Origin: Halomonas halodenitrificans DSM 735
Lineage (GTDB): Bacteria > Pseudomonadota > Gammaproteobacteria > Pseudomonadales > Halomonadaceae
NCBI RefSeq assembly: GCF_000620045.1
Contig: NZ_JHVH01000018.1
Span: 1 to 64,000 of the forward strand
Direction of reading: 5' to 3'
Length of the DNA stretch: 64,000 nucleotides
How positions within the stretch are numbered: position 1 is the stretch's first letter; each line of letters begins with the position of its first letter. Of the stretch, positions 26,148-35,511 are shown piece by piece. A program made the translations under genes and the position numbers. A model generated the notes under the pieces. It did not search any database, was not told the origin of the DNA, and was given only the letters and a program-made list of their open reading frames with translations.

Positions 26148-26855
26148 ATGGCGTTATCGGCCCTACGCAACCAGATCGACGCCGACCAGGCCAGTGCGCT
26201 GCTGGAGTCGGCCTCGGCCGAGGCTCGCGTCGGGTGGGCGCTCGAGAACCTGCCCGGTAGCTTCGTCCTAAGCTCCAGTTTCGGCATCCAGTCCGCGGTG
26301 CTGCTCCACCTGGCGACCCGCATCGACCCTGGGATGCCGGTGCTGCTGGTGGATACCGGCTATCTGTTTCCCGAGACCTATCGTTTCGTCGATTCGTTGG
26401 TCGAGCGCCTGAACCTCAACCTGAAGGTGGCGCGGCCGACGCTTTCCCCGGGGCACCTGGAGATGCGCCATGGCAAGCTCTGGGAGCAGGGGCTGGAGGG
26501 GCTGACGCAGTATAATCAGCTGATGAAGGTCGAGCCCATGGAGCGCATGCTCGATGCCCTGAACGTGGGCACCTGGTTCGCCGGCCTGCGCCGCCAGCAG
26601 TCCGGCTCCCGGGAGCAGCGCCCGGTGGTGGAGCAGCGCCATGACGGCCGCTTCAAGGTCTATCCGCTGATCGACTGGCATAGCCGCGATGTATACCGTT
26701 ATCTTGTCGAGCACAATCTGCCTTATCATCCGCTGTGGGAGCAGGGGTATGCCTCGGTGGGTGATTGGCACACCAGCCAGCCCCTCCAGGCCGGCATGCG
26801 GGAAGAAGACACTCGTTTCAATGGCCTGCAGCGCGAGTGTGGGCTTCACCTCTGA
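26148..26855 (+). CDS. cysH: Phosphoadenylyl-sulfate reductase (thioredoxin)
   Basis: CysH reduces PAPS to sulfite and PAP with thioredoxin as donor. The 235-residue protein has [17 protein letters not shown] (PP-loop-type nucleotide binding), [29 protein letters not shown] and the C-terminal ECGLHL with the catalytic Cys near residue 231. The CC...CxxC iron-sulfur cysteines of APS reductases are absent, so it is a PAPS reductase, in keeping with the APS kinase domain in cysNC. Start ATG 26,148 is preceded by GAAAGGA; an upstream start at 26,097 would cover the promoter region. It is separated from cysDNC by a transporter gene on the opposite strand. Confidence 0.95.
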   Translation: MALSALRNQIDADQASALLESASAEARVGWALENLPGSFVLSSSFGIQSAVLLHLATRIDPGMPVLLVDTGYLFPETYRFVDSLVERLNLNLKVARPTLSPGHLEMRHGKLWEQGLEGLTQYNQLMKVEPMERMLDALNVGTWFAGLRRQQSGSREQRPVVEQRHDGRFKVYPLIDWHSRDVYRYLVEHNLPYHPLWEQGYASVGDWHTSQPLQAGMREEDTRFNGLQRECGLHL

Positions 26856-26864
26856 CCCGGCGAA

Positions 26865-26881
26865 GCCGGGCTTCGCCCGGC
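26865..26881 (+). terminator. GC-rich hairpin after cysH
   Basis: GCCGGGC-TTC-GCCCGGC forms a 7-base-pair stem ten bases after the cysH stop codon. There is no T-run; the same hairpin recurs at 26,989, so it may be a repeat as much as a terminator. Confidence 0.5.
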
Positions 26882-26985
<104 letters not shown>

Positions 26986-26988
26986 TCT

Positions 26989-27005
26989 GCCGGGCTTCGC
27001 CCGGC
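26989..27005. terminator. GC-rich hairpin shared by cysH and the transporter gene
   Basis: This is a second copy of GCCGGGC-TTC-GCCCGGC, touching the stop codon of the minus-strand transporter gene. It could end transcription from either side. Confidence 0.45.
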
Positions 27006-28729
27006 TAGAACGGAAAGACGATGGGCGTTAGCACCAGCACGCCGGCGGAGTAGGTGAGGCTGACGGGTAGGCCTGTCTGGAGGAAGTCCTGGATGCGGTA
27101 GCGGCCGGGGGAGTAGACCATCAGGTGGGTCTGGTAGCCGTAGGGAATCAGGAAGCAGGCGCTGGCGCCATAGGCCACGGCCATGATGAAGGGCATGGGG
27201 TCGGCGCCGAAGGCCTGGGCGGTGGTCCAGGCCACCGGGAAGGCCAGGGCCGCGGCGGCGTTGTTGGTCACGGTCTCGGTGAGCAGCAGCGTCATCAGGT
27301 AGCAGCCAATAAAGGCGGCGTAGACCCCGTAGCCGGCGAACAGCGTCTGCATGCCGTGGGCGAGCAGGGCGGCGGCGCCGGAGTTCTCCAGCCCCTGGGC
27401 GATGGCCAGGGCCGAGCCGATGATCAGCCAGAGCTCGAAGGGGAAGCGCCGACGCAGCTCGGCGGGGCTCAGGATCCTGCCGGCCAGCAGCCCGGCCATC
27501 AGCACTAACAAGCCATGAAACAGCGGCAGCAGCTCCGCGGCGGCCAGGCCGATCACCGCGGTGAAGCCGGCCAGGGTCAGCACGCTCTCGGTGCGCTTGA
27601 GCTGGGGGCGCTTGAAGCTGCCGCTGAGCAGATGGAAGTTGCGTTCGATATTGCGGTGCTGACGGAAGTCGCTGCCCACCGCCAGTATCAGGCAGTCGCC
27701 CACGCGCAGCGGAATATGCCCGAGCTGGCCCTCCAGGCGCTTGCCGCCACGGCGAATCCCCACCACCCCGGCGTTGAACATGCTGCGGAAATCGACATCC
27801 TGCAGCGTCTGGCCGGCCAGCTCCGATTCATGAGACACCACCACTTCCACCAGATTGGTGGCCAGCAGGTCATCGGCCTGGTTGCCGAACAGCTTGAGCC
27901 CGGGGAAGCGCTGCAGCGCCTGCACCTTGCCCACCTCGCCGGTAAACACCAGGGTATCGTGGGCCTGGAGGATCTCTTCGGGACCGACCGGGCTGATCAG
28001 GCGCCCCTCCCGCTCGACCTCCATCAGATAGAGGCCCTCCAGGCTGCGCAGGTCATTCTCCTCGATGCTCTTGCCGATCAGGTCGGAGCCGGCCTCCAGG
28101 TCGGCGGCCAGGAAGTAGGAGAGCTTGTCCGCGGTGTCCTCCGGAGGGTGGGCCGGCAGCCGCTGGGCTCGCCACAGCAATACACCGAAGGTAAGCAGGG
28201 CCACGGGAATGCCGACCAGGCTGAACTGGAACATGCCCAGCTCGAAGCCGCCGCTGCCCAGGGCGAAGGAATTGACCACCAGGTTGGTAGAGGTGCCCAC
28301 CAGGGTGGTCACGCCGCCCAGGATCGAGGCGTAGGAGAGGGGAATCAGTAGCCGGGAGGGCGCAATGCGTTTTTGACGCGAGATGGCGCCCAGGAAGGCG
28401 GCCACCACCGCGGTGTTGTTGAGAAACGCCGAGAGCACGGCGCTGGCGGCCATCAGCCGCGCCGTGGCGGTTCTCTCGTTGCCCTTGAGCAGGCGTTGGG
28501 AGAGCCAGTCGAGCAGCGGGGTGCGTTCCAGCGCCAGGGAGACCAGCAGCAGCAGCAGCAGGGTGGCCAGCGCCGGATTGGTGTACTGGGCCAGCAGTGT
28601 GGGTGCATCCACCAGGCCCAGCAGCAGATAGGCGCCGGCCAGGCTGACGAAGGCGATGGCGGGGCGCACCACGCCGCTGATCAGCAGGCCGACGAGTCCG
28701 GCAATGGAGATGAGTACTGCCCAGGTCAT
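27005..28729 (-). CDS. SLC13/DASS-type anion transporter with TrkA_C-like domains, probable sulfate permease
   Basis: The 574-residue inner-membrane protein has about eleven hydrophobic segments in two blocks. Each block carries a family signature: FLNNTAVVAAFLGA, with TLVGTSTNLVVN, in the first and TETVTNNAAAALAFPVA in the second. Between the blocks, at residues about 205-380, are two cytosolic TrkA_C-like (RCK-C) domains (LIGKSIEENDLRS, GPEEILQAHDTLVFTG; GQTLQDVDFRSMFNAGVVGIRRGG, LRVGDCLILAVG). This layout is known from SAC1/SLT-type sulfate transporters of algae and from bacterial relatives. Placement between cysH and cysD supports sodium- or proton-coupled sulfate uptake. It starts at ATG 28,729 with AAGGA upstream and is read opposite to the cys genes. 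Confidence 0.85.
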   Translation of the reverse strand: MTWAVLISIAGLVGLLISGVVRPAIAFVSLAGAYLLLGLVDAPTLLAQYTNPALATLLLLLLVSLALERTPLLDWLSQRLLKGNERTATARLMAASAVLSAFLNNTAVVAAFLGAISRQKRIAPSRLLIPLSYASILGGVTTLVGTSTNLVVNSFALGSGGFELGMFQFSLVGIPVALLTFGVLLWRAQRLPAHPPEDTADKLSYFLAADLEAGSDLIGKSIEENDLRSLEGLYLMEVEREGRLISPVGPEEILQAHDTLVFTGEVGKVQALQRFPGLKLFGNQADDLLATNLVEVVVSHESELAGQTLQDVDFRSMFNAGVVGIRRGGKRLEGQLGHIPLRVGDCLILAVGSDFRQHRNIERNFHLLSGSFKRPQLKRTESVLTLAGFTAVIGLAAAELLPLFHGLLVLMAGLLAGRILSPAELRRRFPFELWLIIGSALAIAQGLENSGAAALLAHGMQTLFAGYGVYAAFIGCYLMTLLLTETVTNNAAAALAFPVAWTTAQAFGADPMPFIMAVAYGASACFLIPYGYQTHLMVYSPGRYRIQDFLQTGLPVSLTYSAGVLVLTPIVFPF

Positions 28730-28880
28730 CGGGGTCGTCCTTGAAGGCTCGAAGAAAGAAGAATAGGGGGTACGACTTGTGGGATTCTACGTGGGCTTTT
28801 ATGATGATGTCGATAAAGCGCTTTGTATATTTGAGGTTCTGCCATAAAAATCACGGTAAACCAAAGGGTTGAGCGCGTTA

Positions 28881-29681
28881 ATGAGCATTAAACATTTAAC
28901 GCCCGAAGAGATCAACAAGCGCCGGATAGGGGCGGTCAGGCGGCGTCTGGATGGCCAGACCGTGGCCGTGGCCGCCCAGCAGACGGGCCTGTCGGCGCCC
29001 ACTGTTTCGGCGGCGTGGAAGGCGTTTCGCGAGGGCGGCTGGGAGGCGGTGCCGGTGCGTCCGCGGGGCCGCAAGGCCGGCCAGGCGGCGCGGCTGGATG
29101 GCGCGGCGCAGCAGGCGTTGGTGGCGTGGCTAGCCGAGCCGGCACCGGCGGGGGAGCCTGCCTGGAGCAGCGCGGGGCTCGCCGCGGCGCTGGCGCAGCA
29201 GGGCCATGAAGTCTCCTCCCGGGCCATCGAGCACTGGCTCGAGGCCCGGGATCTCAAGCCGGCACCACTGGTGCTGGAGGGGCTCAAGCGCCGCCGCTCC
29301 ACCGCCGGGCGCTGGTTTCGCCAGCGGGTAGAGCCGACGCTCGAGCGGGTAAGCCGTGCCGGTGGCGTCGTCTGGCAGGGGGGCGTGCGTGTCTCGACCC
29401 CGGGTGAAGCCGTCGCCGGCGAGCCTCGCCGCTACCAGCTCTATCTGCATGGCAAGCGTGGCAGGCTCTATAGTCGCTGCCTCGCCGCACCGCCCAAGGC
29501 CGACGACTACCTGGCCATGTTCGAGCGGCTGCTCGACCAGGCCGCCGGCAAGCCGGTGGCGTTGATCTTTCGCGGTGCCTGTTTCCGCGCGGTACCGGCC
29601 ATTCACGGGTGGCTCGAGCGAAACCCGGCGCTGGAGCTTGTAGTGGTGCCGCCGGGCTCCGCCCGGAGCTGTAAGCCGTAA
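28881..29681 (+). CDS. Domesticated IS630-type protein (helix-turn-helix plus inactive DDE remnant)
   Basis: The 266-residue protein has two helix-turn-helix domains of the IS630/Tc1 kind (RRRLDGQTVAVAAQQTGLS... and WSSAGLAAALAQQGHEVSSRAIEHWL) followed by a DDE_3-like half domain. All three catalytic acids are missing: where IS630 transposases have a DE pair the sequence is VVWQGGVRVS, where they have LDNA it is LIFRGAC, and the protein ends just after LVVVPPGS, before the last Glu. It is therefore not a working transposase. Standing upstream of cysD on the same strand, it may be a DNA-binding regulator. ATG 28,881 was chosen over TTG 28,869. The stop codon lies within an intergenic repeat, so the C-terminus was probably trimmed by it. 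Confidence 0.6.
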   Translation: MSIKHLTPEEINKRRIGAVRRRLDGQTVAVAAQQTGLSAPTVSAAWKAFREGGWEAVPVRPRGRKAGQAARLDGAAQQALVAWLAEPAPAGEPAWSSAGLAAALAQQGHEVSSRAIEHWLEARDLKPAPLVLEGLKRRRSTAGRWFRQRVEPTLERVSRAGGVVWQGGVRVSTPGEAVAGEPRRYQLYLHGKRGRLYSRCLAAPPKADDYLAMFERLLDQAAGKPVALIFRGACFRAVPAIHGWLERNPALELVVVPPGSARSCKP

Positions 29682-29809
29682 GCTTTACGCTGTAAGAAAC
29701 CCCCAAAACCCAAGGTTGTGGGGGTTATGCCGCGAAGCGGCAAACGTAAGGCTTACAGCTTATAGCTTATAGCTTATAGCTTATAGCTTATAGCTTACAG
29801 CTTCTTAAC
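29668..29809. repeat. Heptamer arrays around a terminator-like hairpin
   Basis: Units GTAAGCC/GTAAGCT occur at 29,671-29,696 and, in the other direction, from 29,745 to 29,809 as GGCTTAC, AGCTTAT and AGCTTAC, with at least five identical AGCTTAT copies in a row. The stretch separates the IS630-like gene from cysD. Confidence 0.85.
29698..29726. terminator. Stem-loop AACCCCC...GGGGGTT
   Basis: The outer stem of 7 base pairs encloses an inner AACC-CAA-GGTT stem, giving a long, nearly perfect hairpin after the IS630-like gene. No T-run follows on the plus strand. Confidence 0.55.
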
Positions 29810-29825
29810 CAAGGACTAGGAACCA

Positions 29826-30728
29826 ATGACGACATTGACGCACCTCGAAAAGCTCGAGGCCGAGAGTATCCAGATCATGCGCGAGGTGGTCGCCGAGACG
29901 GAGAATCCGGTGATGCTCTACTCGGTGGGCAAGGACAGCGCGGTGATGCTGCACCTGGCGCGCAAGGCCTTTGCGCCGGGGCCGCCCCCGTTCCCGCTGC
30001 TGCACGTGGATACGCGCTGGAAGTTCCGTGCCATGTACGACTTCCGTGACCAGATGGCCAAGGAAGTGGGCATGGACCTGCTGGTGCATATCAACCCTGA
30101 GGGCATCGAGAAGGATATCAATCCCTTCACTCACGGGTCGGCCATCCATACCGATGTGATGAAGACCGAGGGCCTGAAGCAGGCGCTGGATCACTACGGT
30201 TTCGATGCCGCCTTCGGCGGTGCCCGCCGCGACGAGGAGAAGTCCCGCGCCAAGGAGCGTGTGTTCTCCTTCCGCACCGCCCAGCACCGCTGGGATCCGA
30301 AGAATCAGCGTCCCGAGCTGTGGCAGCTGTATAACACTCGCAAGCACAAGGGTGAGTCGATCCGCGTCTTCCCGCTCTCCAACTGGACCGAGCTGGATAT
30401 CTGGCAGTACATCTACCTGCAGAGCATCCCGATCGTGCCGCTGTATTACTCCGCCGAGCGTCCGGTGGTCGAGCGCGACGGCGCCCTGATCATGGTCGAC
30501 GATGAGCGCATGCCGCTGGAGCCCGGCGAGGTGCCGATGATGCGCAACGTGCGCTTCCGCACCCTGGGCTGCTATCCGCTGACCGGCGCCATCGAATCCG
30601 ACGCCGACACCCTGCCCGATATCATCCAGGAAATGCTGCTGACCAAGACCTCCGAGCGCCAGGGCCGGGTCATCGACCACGACAGCGCCGCGTCGATGGA
30701 GAAGAAGAAGCAGGAAGGATACTTCTAG
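29826..30728 (+). CDS. cysD: Sulfate adenylyltransferase subunit 2
   Basis: CysD is the ATP-PPi-type catalytic subunit of ATP sulfurylase; with the GTPase CysN it makes adenosine 5'-phosphosulfate from sulfate. The 300-residue protein is of usual length and has the PP-loop [12 protein letters not shown] near residue 34, [26 protein letters not shown] and [13 protein letters not shown]. The ATG 29,826 follows heptamer repeats and a weak ribosome binding site (AAGGA at 29,811-29,815). Its stop is inside a 23-base palindromic hairpin. A four-helix-bundle gene is inserted between it and its partner cysNC. Confidence 0.96.
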   Translation: MTTLTHLEKLEAESIQIMREVVAETENPVMLYSVGKDSAVMLHLARKAFAPGPPPFPLLHVDTRWKFRAMYDFRDQMAKEVGMDLLVHINPEGIEKDINPFTHGSAIHTDVMKTEGLKQALDHYGFDAAFGGARRDEEKSRAKERVFSFRTAQHRWDPKNQRPELWQLYNTRKHKGESIRVFPLSNWTELDIWQYIYLQSIPIVPLYYSAERPVVERDGALIMVDDERMPLEPGEVPMMRNVRFRTLGCYPLTGAIESDADTLPDIIQEMLLTKTSERQGRVIDHDSAASMEKKKQEGYF

Positions 30729-30745
30729 GCGCGGAGCGCCTAGAA
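30723..30745 (+). terminator. Perfect hairpin over the cysD stop codon
   Basis: TTCTAGGCGC-GGA-GCGCCTAGAA is a perfect 10-base-pair stem with a 3-base loop that contains the TAG stop. Without a T-run it may protect or attenuate the message instead of fully ending it. Confidence 0.5.
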
Positions 30746-30747
30746 GA

Positions 30748-30776
30748 GCCGTAAGCCCTACGCTGTAAGCTGTACG
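30748..30776. repeat. Heptamer array left of the S23-type gene
   Basis: Units of GTAAGCC, TACGCT and GTAAGCT occur in the forward direction. Together with the array at 31,177 in the reverse direction they frame the small inserted gene. Confidence 0.7.
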
Positions 30777-30804
30777 ATCTCTTCGGCTTGCAGAGGTGGT
30801 GGCG

Positions 30805-31164
30805 ATGAATTTCGAGAAGCTGCGGGTATGGAAACGGTCGGCCAGGCTATCGGCTGAACTCTACAAGGCGATGCGGGATCTGCGCGATTTCGGATTCCGG
30901 GATCAAATTACACGATCCGGCTTGTCCATACCCAGCAACATTGCCGAAGGAATGACGCGCTATACCACCAGGGACAAACGGCATTTTCTGGTTATTGCGA
31001 GAGGTTCATGCTCCGAGCTGCGCACGCAGATCTATATCGGCATGGATATCGACTACATAGATGCCCAGCAGGGACGACGCTGGCTGCAGGAGACGCGAGA
31101 CATATCCTCGATGCTCCATGGCCTCATCACCTCGCTGGACAACGAAGATTCTGCTGTGAGCTAA
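30805..31164 (+). CDS. Four-helix-bundle protein (23S rRNA intervening-sequence type)
   Basis: The protein of 119 residues belongs to the four-helix-bundle family named after proteins encoded in 23S rRNA intervening sequences. Conserved features are [42 protein letters not shown] and the central [18 protein letters not shown]. The function is unknown; relatives form ring-like pentamers, and the Avd protein of diversity-generating retroelements belongs here. ATG 30,805 follows GAGGTGG. It lies between cysD and cysNC, framed by heptamer arrays in opposite directions, so it may have arrived with the repeats. Nothing links it directly to sulfur metabolism. Confidence 0.85.
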   Translation: MNFEKLRVWKRSARLSAELYKAMRDLRDFGFRDQITRSGLSIPSNIAEGMTRYTTRDKRHFLVIARGSCSELRTQIYIGMDIDYIDAQQGRRWLQETRDISSMLHGLITSLDNEDSAVS

Positions 31165-31176
31165 GAGGCTGTTTTT

Positions 31177-31210
31177 TACTTACAGCTTACGGCTTACAGC
31201 GTACAGCTTA
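31177..31210. repeat. Heptamer array right of the S23-type gene
   Basis: Units TTACTTACAGC, TTACGGC and TTACAGC occur in reverse orientation relative to the array at 30,748. They end just before the cysNC ribosome binding site. Confidence 0.8.
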
Positions 31211-31222
31211 GAAGGGTTTGGC

Positions 31223-33127
31223 ATGGCTCACTCATCCGACATGATCGCCGGCGACATCGAGGGTTACTTGAAGTCGCATGAACACAAGGGGCTGCTGCGG
31301 TTTATCACCTGCGGTAGCGTCGATGACGGCAAGAGTACGCTGATCGGGCGGCTGCTGTTCGAGTCCAAGCTGCTGTTCGAAGACCAGTTGGCCGCCATCG
31401 AGGCGGATTCCAAGAAGTGGGGCACCCAGGGCGGGGAGATGGACTTCGCGCTACTGGTCGATGGCCTGGCCGCGGAGCGCGAGCAGGGCATCACCATCGA
31501 TGTGGCCTATCGCTTCTTCTCCACCGACAAGCGCAAGTTTATCGTCGCCGATACCCCGGGGCACGAGCAGTACACCCGTAACATGGTCACCGGTGCCTCC
31601 ACGGCCGATGCCGCCATCCTGATGGTGGATGCGCGCCAGGGCATCCTGCCCCAGACTCGCCGCCACAGCTTCCTGATGTCGCTGATCGGCATGCGCCATA
31701 TCGTGGTGGCCATCAACAAGATGGACCTGGTCGACTACTCCAAGGAGCGCTTCGACGCGATCGTCGCCGAGTACCGCGAGTTCGCCGAGCAGCTGGGCAT
31801 CGAGGAGATCACCTTTATCCCGATGTCGGCGCTGAAGGGCGATAACGTCATCGAGCCCAGCCCGCAGATGCCCTGGTATCACGGCACCACCCTGATGGGC
31901 TATCTGGAGACCGTGGAACTGGATGAGGAACGCCTTCAGAACCAGCCGTTCCGCATGCCGGTGCAGTGGGTCAACCGCCCGGACCTGGACTTCCGTGGCT
32001 TCAGCGGCATGATCGCCGGCGGTCGCATCAAGCCGGGCGACGAGATCCGCGTGCAGCCCTCCGGACAGGCCAGCCGCATCAAGCGCATCTACACCTTCGA
32101 CGGTGACCTGGACCAGGCGATCGCCGGCCAGTCGGTGACCCTGCTGCTGGAAGACGAGATCGATATCTCCCGCGGTGACGTGATCTCCGGCGTGGAACAG
32201 CCCGCCGAGATCGCCGATCAGTTCGAGACCAGCCTGGTGTGGATGCACGATGAGCCGCTGCTGCCAGGGCGCCCCTATCTGATGAAGATCGGCACCCAGG
32301 CGGTATCGGCCACGGTCACCGACATCAAGTATCAGGTCAACGTGAACACCCTGGAGCATACCGCCGCCAAGCAGCTCGACCTGAATGGCATCGGCATCTG
32401 CACCCTGAGCCTGAACAAGGCGGTGGCGTTCGATGCCTACCAGGGCAACGCCGATACCGGTGGCTACATCCTGATCGACCGGATGACCAACAACACCGTC
32501 GCTGCCGGCATGCTGAACTTCGCCCTGCGGCGCAGCCAGAATATCCATATGCAGCACGTGGATATCGATAAGCAGGCACGGGCCCAGAGCAAGGCGCAGC
32601 AGCCCGCGGTGCTGTGGTTCACCGGCCTGTCCGGTGCCGGCAAGTCGACCATCGCCAACCTGGTGGAGAAGAAGCTCTATGCCGCCGGCCAGCACACCTA
32701 TCTGCTGGATGGCGACAACGTGCGCCACGGCCTCAACCGCGACCTGGGCTTCACCGATGCCGACCGCGTCGAGAACATCCGCCGCGTGGGCGAAGTCGCC
32801 CGGCTGATGACCGACGCCGGCCTGATCGTGCTGACGGCCTTTATCTCGCCGTTCCGCAGCGAGCGTCGCCTCGCCCGTGATCTGGTGGAAGACGGCGAGT
32901 TTATCGAAATCTTCGTCGATACCCCGCTGAACGTCGCCGAGGACCGTGACCCCAAAGGGCTCTACAAGAAGGCACGCCGTGGTGAGCTAAAGAACTTCAC
33001 CGGCATCGACTCCGCCTACGAAGCCCCGGAAGCCCCGGACCTGCATCTCAAGACCACCGAGATGAGCAGCGACCAGGCCGCCGACGCCGTCATCGAACTG
33101 CTGCGTAAGCGCCAACTGATCGTTTAA
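31223..33127 (+). CDS. cysNC: Bifunctional sulfate adenylyltransferase subunit 1/adenylylsulfate kinase
   Basis: The 634-residue fusion does two steps of PAPS synthesis. Residues 1-450 are CysN, an EF-Tu-like GTPase that drives ATP sulfurylase: GSVDDGKST (31-39), [19 protein letters not shown] and the beta-barrel domains. Residues about 455-634 are APS kinase: [14 protein letters not shown] (P-loop near 468-476), [30 protein letters not shown] and [20 protein letters not shown]. Such NodQ-like fusions produce PAPS directly and are common where PAPS is used for sulfation as well as for reduction. ATG 31,223 is preceded by a GAAGGG box. Confidence 0.96.
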   Translation: MAHSSDMIAGDIEGYLKSHEHKGLLRFITCGSVDDGKSTLIGRLLFESKLLFEDQLAAIEADSKKWGTQGGEMDFALLVDGLAAEREQGITIDVAYRFFSTDKRKFIVADTPGHEQYTRNMVTGASTADAAILMVDARQGILPQTRRHSFLMSLIGMRHIVVAINKMDLVDYSKERFDAIVAEYREFAEQLGIEEITFIPMSALKGDNVIEPSPQMPWYHGTTLMGYLETVELDEERLQNQPFRMPVQWVNRPDLDFRGFSGMIAGGRIKPGDEIRVQPSGQASRIKRIYTFDGDLDQAIAGQSVTLLLEDEIDISRGDVISGVEQPAEIADQFETSLVWMHDEPLLPGRPYLMKIGTQAVSATVTDIKYQVNVNTLEHTAAKQLDLNGIGICTLSLNKAVAFDAYQGNADTGGYILIDRMTNNTVAAGMLNFALRRSQNIHMQHVDIDKQARAQSKAQQPAVLWFTGLSGAGKSTIANLVEKKLYAAGQHTYLLDGDNVRHGLNRDLGFTDADRVENIRRVGEVARLMTDAGLIVLTAFISPFRSERRLARDLVEDGEFIEIFVDTPLNVAEDRDPKGLYKKARRGELKNFTGIDSAYEAPEAPDLHLKTTEMSSDQAADAVIELLRKRQLIV

Positions 33128-33139
33128 CGGCGGGGCCAC

Positions 33140-33290
33140 CTGGGGTAGCCACCTGGGGTCAGACCCCAAACTGCCGGGGCCACCTGGGGTCAGACCCCAA
33201 ACTGCCGGGGCCACCTGGGGTCAGACCCCAAACTGCCGGGGCCACCTGGGGTCAGACCCCAAACTGCCGGGGTCTGACCCCCATAGTTGA
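33140..33290. repeat. Tandem repeat of a 31-base unit around GGGGTCAGACCCC
   Basis: Four tandem copies of a unit of about 31 bases each contain the palindrome GGGGTCAGACCCC followed by AAACTGCC. A degenerate copy leads in at 33,128 and two partial GGGTCTGACCCCC/TTGACCCCC copies follow. Other groups are at 34,093, 38,226 and 52,755. Confidence 0.9.
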
Positions 33291-33310
33291 CCCCCATAGA
33301 GGAGTGCAAA

Positions 33311-34087
<777 letters not shown>

Positions 34088-34092
34088 TACTC

Positions 34093-34175
34093 TCTGCCAC
34101 CTGGGGTTGCCATCTGGGGTCTGACCCCAACTGCCGGGGTCTGACCCCATTTGGGTGTGGGGTCTGACCCTATTT
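34093..34175. repeat. GGGGTCTGACCCC palindrome cluster
   Basis: About three palindrome copies lie between the convergent ends of cysQ and the oxoamine synthase gene. They could act as a two-way terminator through their stem-loops. Confidence 0.8.
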
Positions 34176-34176
34176 G

Positions 34177-35511
34177 TTAGATGGCGGCGGCGAGGGCGTC
34201 GAGGGTCCGGTCGATCTGTTCCCGGGTGTGCTCGCAGCTGAGGAAAAAGCGTAGCCTGGCACTCTTCTCGGGGACGGCGGGGTGGAGGATGGGCTGGACG
34301 TTGATGCCGCGCTGGAAGAGGTCGTGGGAGAGTCGGGCGGCGAGCGGTGAGCTGCCGACGATGATCGGGACCACGGCGGCGCCGATGCTCTGGCCGGTGT
34401 CGAGCCCCATCTCGCGGGCCTGTTCCAGGAAGTAGCGCGAGATGGCATGCAGGGTCTGGACGCGTTCGGGCTCCTGCTGCATCAGCCGCAGGGCGGTCAG
34501 CGACGGGGCGGCGACCTGGGCCGGCATGCCGACGCTATACAGAAACCCGGGGGCCAGGTAGCGCAGGGTCTCCACCAGGGCGGTGCAGCCGGCGATATAA
34601 CCGCCACAGCCGGCCAGGCTCTTGCTCATGGTCCCCATCCAGATATCCACGTCCTCGGCGGGCACGCCGAAGTATTCCCGCAGGCCCAGGGCATGGTCGC
34701 CCAGCACGCCGAAGGAGTGGGCCTCGTCGACCATCAGCCAGGCCTGATGGCGGCGCTTGATGTCGATGAAGCGCGGCAGGTCCGGCACGTCGCCGTCCAT
34801 GCTGTAGAGGCCTTCGATCACGACCAGCACGCGTTCGAACTGCCCCCGGTGCCGGGTGAGCAGGGCGTCCAGCGCCGCGGGGTCGTTGTGGGGGAAGGAG
34901 ATGCGCTTGGCACCGGACAGCTGGGCCCCCACCAGCAGGCTGTTGTGGATATAGGCATCGTGGATCACCAGGTCACGGGGGCCCAGCAGATAGCCGAGGG
35001 TGGAGACGTTGGTGGCGTGGCCGCTGACGAAGGCTACGGCGTCATCCACCCGGTAGGCTGCGGCGATGGCCCGTTCCAGTTCGCGGTGGATGGGGCGCTC
35101 GCCGGAGACCACACGGCTGGCCGAGACCGAGCTGCCGTAGCGCTCCAGGGCCTCCTGGCCGGCGCGCGTCACCCGTGGGTCGCCGGAGAAGCCCAGATAG
35201 TTGTAGCTGGCGAAGTTGAGGTATTCACGGCCATCGATCAGCGAGGTGGCGCCGGCGTTGCCATCATGCACCTTGAAGAACGGGTCCGTCAGGCCGAGCC
35301 GACTGGCCCCTTCGCGCAGCATGCTGATCTGCTGATAGCCGGGGTGGGCGTCGAAGCGGGTAAAGCGCTCCGGCACGCGGCTGACCATGCCGGCCCCGGG
35401 CGTTGAGTCCGCCTGTGTCGAACGGGCGGAAACCGCGGCATCGCGGGGTCGCTGGCGCTTGCGGGCCTGGGCCAGCAGTTGGTTCTTGAGGCTGGTACGC
35501 CGCTGGCTCAT
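34177..35511 (-). CDS. Alpha-oxoamine synthase-family acyltransferase (RkpG-like)
   Basis: The 444-residue PLP enzyme belongs to the family of 8-amino-7-oxononanoate synthase, 2-amino-3-ketobutyrate ligase and serine palmitoyltransferase. It has FASYNYLGFSGDPRV, GSSVSASRVVSGERPIH, DEAHSFGVLGDHALG and the PLP lysine in GTMSKSLAGCGGY (near residue 296). These enzymes join an acyl thioester to an amino acid with loss of CO2. A start overlapping the PKS stop by 4 bases (ATGA) suggests that it takes the acyl chain from the PKS carrier domain and releases it as an amino ketone. In rhizobial rkp-1 regions a similar pair (RkpA, RkpG) is needed for K-antigen capsule. The N-terminal 50 residues are an extra, basic stretch. 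Confidence 0.85.
   Translation of the reverse strand: MSQRRTSLKNQLLAQARKRQRPRDAAVSARSTQADSTPGAGMVSRVPERFTRFDAHPGYQQISMLREGASRLGLTDPFFKVHDGNAGATSLIDGREYLNFASYNYLGFSGDPRVTRAGQEALERYGSSVSASRVVSGERPIHRELERAIAAAYRVDDAVAFVSGHATNVSTLGYLLGPRDLVIHDAYIHNSLLVGAQLSGAKRISFPHNDPAALDALLTRHRGQFERVLVVIEGLYSMDGDVPDLPRFIDIKRRHQAWLMVDEAHSFGVLGDHALGLREYFGVPAEDVDIWMGTMSKSLAGCGGYIAGCTALVETLRYLAPGFLYSVGMPAQVAAPSLTALRLMQQEPERVQTLHAISRYFLEQAREMGLDTGQSIGAAVVPIIVGSSPLAARLSHDLFQRGINVQPILHPAVPEKSARLRFFLSCEHTREQIDRTLDALAAAI

Noticed and set aside
33140..33290. CRISPR-like regular repeats
   Set aside because: The 31-base units are directly adjacent without unique spacers, and no cas genes are seen. They are tandem palindromic repeats.
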